DNA of 64,000 nt from Dyella humicola (lineage in GTDB: Bacteria > Pseudomonadota > Gammaproteobacteria > Xanthomonadales > Rhodanobacteraceae). Positions 61,731 to 64,000 of this stretch are shown here, piece by piece (within the stretch, counting starts at the first letter, position 1; every line of letters begins with the position of its first letter). The stretch covers positions 2,418,001 through 2,482,000 of the forward strand of contig NZ_JAPDPC010000001.1 in assembly GCF_026283945.1 (NCBI RefSeq), given 5' to 3'. The notes below the pieces were generated by a model. It was not told where the DNA came from and did not search any database. It saw only the letters and a program-made list of their open reading frames with translations. The position numbers were made by a program, and so were the translations under genes.

Positions 61731-62621
61731 ATGAAGCGTTTTCTAAAGATAGTCCTGCTGTCCGTCGTCGTCGCATTTGGATTCGCGGCAACGGCACATG
61801 CACAAGCAACGCGTACCTGGGTATCGGGAGTGGGCGACGACGCCAATCCCTGCAGCCGAACCGCACCTTGCAAAACCTTTGCAGGAGCCATTGCTAAAAC
61901 GACGGCGGTAGGCGAGATATCAGTACTTGATCCGGGTGGCTTTGGCGCATTGACCATTACCAAAGCCATCACGCTCAGCGGCGGCGGCGAGCTGGCAAGC
62001 ATCCTCGTTGCCGGCACCAACGGCATTGTCATTGCCGCTGGCCCGACTGACACCGTCATCCTGCGCAATCTGGAATTCCACGGCAGCGGAAGCGGGCTTT
62101 CCGGCGTCCTGATTCAGAGCGCGGGCAAAGTCATCATCGATCACTGCACCTTCCAGGGGTTTACCGCGGATAACGTCGAAATAGCCGTGACGTCCCCGAC
62201 CTATGTGACGGTGCTGGATTCGGTCATGACGGGTGGCGCCATAGGCGTTTCGATCGATAGCACGTCGGGTCCGGGGCCAGTCGTGGCGCTTCTGAAAAAC
62301 GTGACCATCCAGGGAGCTGGCGTGGGCGTACAGACCATGCGTGGTGTTGTCGATATCACCCATTCCACCTTTCAGAACAACAAAACCTACGGCGTCTATG
62401 CTTCCGTGGGATATATCAACATGGCCGACAGCGCCCTGGCTTTCAACGGCACTGCAATCCAAGCGTCGACGGGGGGCTCAGTTGCCATCTCAAATGTCAG
62501 CCTCTTCAACAACGGTGTCGGTATCGGATCGGGCGGCGGCAGCGTTCAGTCGGCCGGCAACAACCTCTCGGCCGGCAACACCACACCCGGCGCGCCGAAT
62601 GGGGCCGCCCTGGTTCAGTAA
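61731..62621 (+). CDS. secreted right-handed parallel beta-helix protein
   Basis: 296 aa. Signal peptide ends ATAHAQ (about residue 24). The mature part starts with TWVSGVGDDANPCSRTAPCKTFAGA, the PbH1/pectate-lyase-like entry motif, then about nine coils with hydrophobic-Asn ladders (ITLSGGGELAS, VIIDHCTFQGF, VALLKNVTIQGAG, VDITHSTFQNN, INMADSALAFNG, VAISNVSLFNNG). The Asp/Lys set of active pectate lyases is not obvious, so it may bind or structure polysaccharide rather than cleave it. ATG 61731 with AGGGGAAG upstream. Monocistronic, ending before a strong terminator. Confidence 0.88.
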   Translation: MKRFLKIVLLSVVVAFGFAATAHAQATRTWVSGVGDDANPCSRTAPCKTFAGAIAKTTAVGEISVLDPGGFGALTITKAITLSGGGELASILVAGTNGIVIAAGPTDTVILRNLEFHGSGSGLSGVLIQSAGKVIIDHCTFQGFTADNVEIAVTSPTYVTVLDSVMTGGAIGVSIDSTSGPGPVVALLKNVTIQGAGVGVQTMRGVVDITHSTFQNNKTYGVYASVGYINMADSALAFNGTAIQASTGGSVAISNVSLFNNGVGIGSGGGSVQSAGNNLSAGNTTPGAPNGAALVQ

Positions 62622-62744
62622 CACTTTCAGAGCCTACGGCGCATGATCAACTGATCACCGCAGACTCATGCGCTCGCTAATGGCGGAACCACAGAGGTGA
62701 TTACTGTTTGTCGGTAGAACCGCTGATCAAAACGCCAGAAAAAG

Positions 62745-62775
62745 AAAAAGCCCCTGAATATCAGGGGCTTTTTTT
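62745..62775. terminator. strong bidirectional Rho-independent terminator
   Basis: AAAAAGCCCCTGA-ATA-TCAGGGGCTTTTTTT: a perfect stem with an A-tract on one side and a T-tract on the other. It serves the beta-helix gene rightward and lies directly behind the tRNA-like remnant leftward. Confidence 0.93.
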
Positions 62776-62783
62776 ATTCCGGC

Positions 62784-62857
62784 GGAGAGAGCGAAGATTT
62801 GAATCCACGCCGGGCTTACACCTGCGGCGGTTTTCAATACCACTGCCTTGGACCACC
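62784..62857 (-). pseudogene. tRNA-Ser(UGA) remnant lacking its 5' end
   Basis: The minus strand reads GGTCCAAGGCAG, an anticodon arm with loop ATTGAAA (anticodon TGA), a long class II variable arm, and GGATTCAAATC as a T-loop remnant, ending CTCTCTCCGCC. The acceptor 5' strand and first D-stem half are absent; sequence past the D-loop (CAGAAGCTTAAGCC) is unrelated. The T-stem no longer pairs and CCA is replaced by CCG. Non-functional; best read as a tRNA fragment left by island integration or decay. Confidence 0.65.
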
Positions 62858-62918
62858 AGAAGCTTAAGCCAGCACAACGGCATGGTGCCCGCCAGGCGAT
62901 CTCCTATAGGCTATCTCC

Positions 62919-64000
62919 ATGGAAGCGAATGGACACCCGAGACCAGGCGGTCAGCGCGTCTTGTTAAGCCCGTTCGGCTTGGCCCTGACCTTGCTTACCG
63001 CATTGGCCGTCCTGGCTATTGGCCTGAAGAAGCCCTACAACAACTGGGACGAGATCGGCTATGTCGCTGTCGCGTTGAGCTCGGACGGCCACCATGGCGC
63101 CAGTTTGAATGAGGCCACCTACGGTAGCCTGAGAAACGCCGTCGACGCCGCCACCTTCGATCAAATGATCCAGGGCGACTACCGGGCCACGGTATTTCGC
63201 GACCCAACATCCTTGCAGCAGCAATTGCCGTTCTACAGCATTCGCGTGTTGTACATACAGTCGCTCAAGGTTGTGCACGCCTTGGGTTTTGACTACCCCG
63301 AGGCCACTCATATCGTGAGCGCCACGTTTGCCGCGCTATCGGTCTTGCTGTTGTCCGCTCTCAGTGTCAGGTTGAGCGCGCCCATAGGGTGGATTCCTTT
63401 TATCGTCCTCGCTTGTGGCTTGCTGGATATCGCACGCCTGTCCACCCCCGACGCCATGGCCTGCTTTTTCTCGCTATGGACGGTCTATGCCTTGATCAAG
63501 AAGAGCCCCTTGGTCTTCATCCTGGCAGCGTTGCTCCCGTTGGTCAGGACCGACGCCCTGCTACTGTCCCTGCTGGTGCTGGCATACACCTTCGTAAATG
63601 GCAGGAAAACGGTGTCTGTAGCGTCCGCGATGGCTGCCGGCGCGCTCTACTTGTTCGCCACAAAATCGAACGGCGGCTATGGATGGCTGACTTTGTTCAA
63701 CATGTCATTCATCAACAAGACGCCGTATCCGGCCACACTGATTTCGTCACACGCCCTGCGTGACTACATCCGGCCCTATATCTCAACGGCTTTTGGCTTC
63801 ACCCAGCAACCCCATTTTGTCATCTTCGGACTCGCCTTGGCTTGGCTGCTGCTGAAGAGAGCTCGCGGAACGGTAGATGACACGGCCCCGATGATCACCA
63901 TTTGCCTGAGTTTCGTGGCACTACATATGCTGTTTTTCCCGGCGGACACCTACCGTTTTTTTGTGTTCGCGGCGGCGGCTTCGCTCACGGTGTTGGTGGC
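62919..64000 (+). CDS. polytopic membrane protein, GT-C glycosyltransferase-like (C-terminus outside window)
   Basis: 360 residues visible from ATG 62919. After a first helix (LALTLLTALAVLAIGL) comes NNWDEIGYVAVAL, an aromatic/acidic loop as in the catalytic periplasmic loop of GT-C and ArnT-type enzymes (NWDE), then multiple helices (ATFAALSVLLLSAL, FILAALLPLVRTDALLLSLL). No substrate assignment possible. No strong ribosome site, so the start is provisional. It stands outside the palindrome array and may be the first core-genome gene right of the island. Confidence 0.7.
   Translation, partial: MEANGHPRPGGQRVLLSPFGLALTLLTALAVLAIGLKKPYNNWDEIGYVAVALSSDGHHGASLNEATYGSLRNAVDAATFDQMIQGDYRATVFRDPTSLQQQLPFYSIRVLYIQSLKVVHALGFDYPEATHIVSATFAALSVLLLSALSVRLSAPIGWIPFIVLACGLLDIARLSTPDAMACFFSLWTVYALIKKSPLVFILAALLPLVRTDALLLSLLVLAYTFVNGRKTVSVASAMAAGALYLFATKSNGGYGWLTLFNMSFINKTPYPATLISSHALRDYIRPYISTAFGFTQQPHFVIFGLALAWLLLKRARGTVDDTAPMITICLSFVALHMLFFPADTYRFFVFAAAASLTVLV

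Noticed and set aside
62784-62880. Functional tRNA-Ser gene
   Set aside because: The 5' acceptor strand and part of the D-stem are missing, the T-stem does not pair and the 3' end is not CCA.

Overview
The window is about 63-65% G+C over most of its length, with many TonB-dependent receptors, secreted hydrolases, a TPR-sulfotransferase/TonB-receptor pair and GH92 mannosidases. This points to a gammaproteobacterium of the Xanthomonadales, most likely Rhodanobacteraceae (Dyella/Luteibacter/Frateuria type). That placement is an inference from gene content; there is no rRNA here.

Left edge (1-3.6 kb): a truncated Kup potassium transporter, an OmpA-type lipoprotein and a secreted alpha/beta hydrolase.

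Catabolic locus (3.67-28.46 kb): 16 genes diverge from one 105-bp promoter region (11765-11869) that holds two PcaR-like operators. Leftward run an IclR regulator, a 3-oxoadipyl-CoA thiolase, a secreted M20 hydrolase, a TPR-sulfotransferase and a TonB receptor. Rightward run a class III aminotransferase, a P5C-dehydrogenase-like aldehyde dehydrogenase, CatI/CatJ-type 3-oxoadipate CoA-transferase, a second class III aminotransferase, a TolB-propeller/CehA hydrolase, an S9 peptidase, a Rieske oxygenase, a Xaa-Lys/Arg-type amidohydrolase, an AdiC/CadB-like permease and a trimethylamine-dehydrogenase-like flavoprotein. Most junctions overlap by 4 bp. No aromatic ring-cleavage genes are present. 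I infer uptake and hydrolysis of a conjugate of a basic (di)amino compound, then deamination and oxidation to 3-oxoadipate and on to succinyl-CoA and acetyl-CoA. Beta-lysine or a relative fits best.

Mannoside locus (28.47-37.66 kb): two GH92 alpha-mannosidases flank a TonB receptor. A perfect 18-bp palindrome lies upstream, with a diverged copy before the receptor.

Accessory island (about 37.7-62.8 kb): visibly A/T-richer between 38 and 50 kb. It contains mostly small unrecognised leftward genes (lipoproteins, small membrane proteins, DUF4279, ankyrin, MBL-fold) and four large FG-GAP/GloVer paralogues. About 20 copies of a 24-bp palindrome, all in one orientation, sit mostly in the gaps between genes; none is seen left of 38 kb. 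Two copies are interrupted at the same base by a second palindromic element. The right side ends at a parallel beta-helix protein, a strong terminator and a broken tRNA-Ser remnant, suggesting an attachment-site boundary. The window closes inside a polytopic membrane protein.
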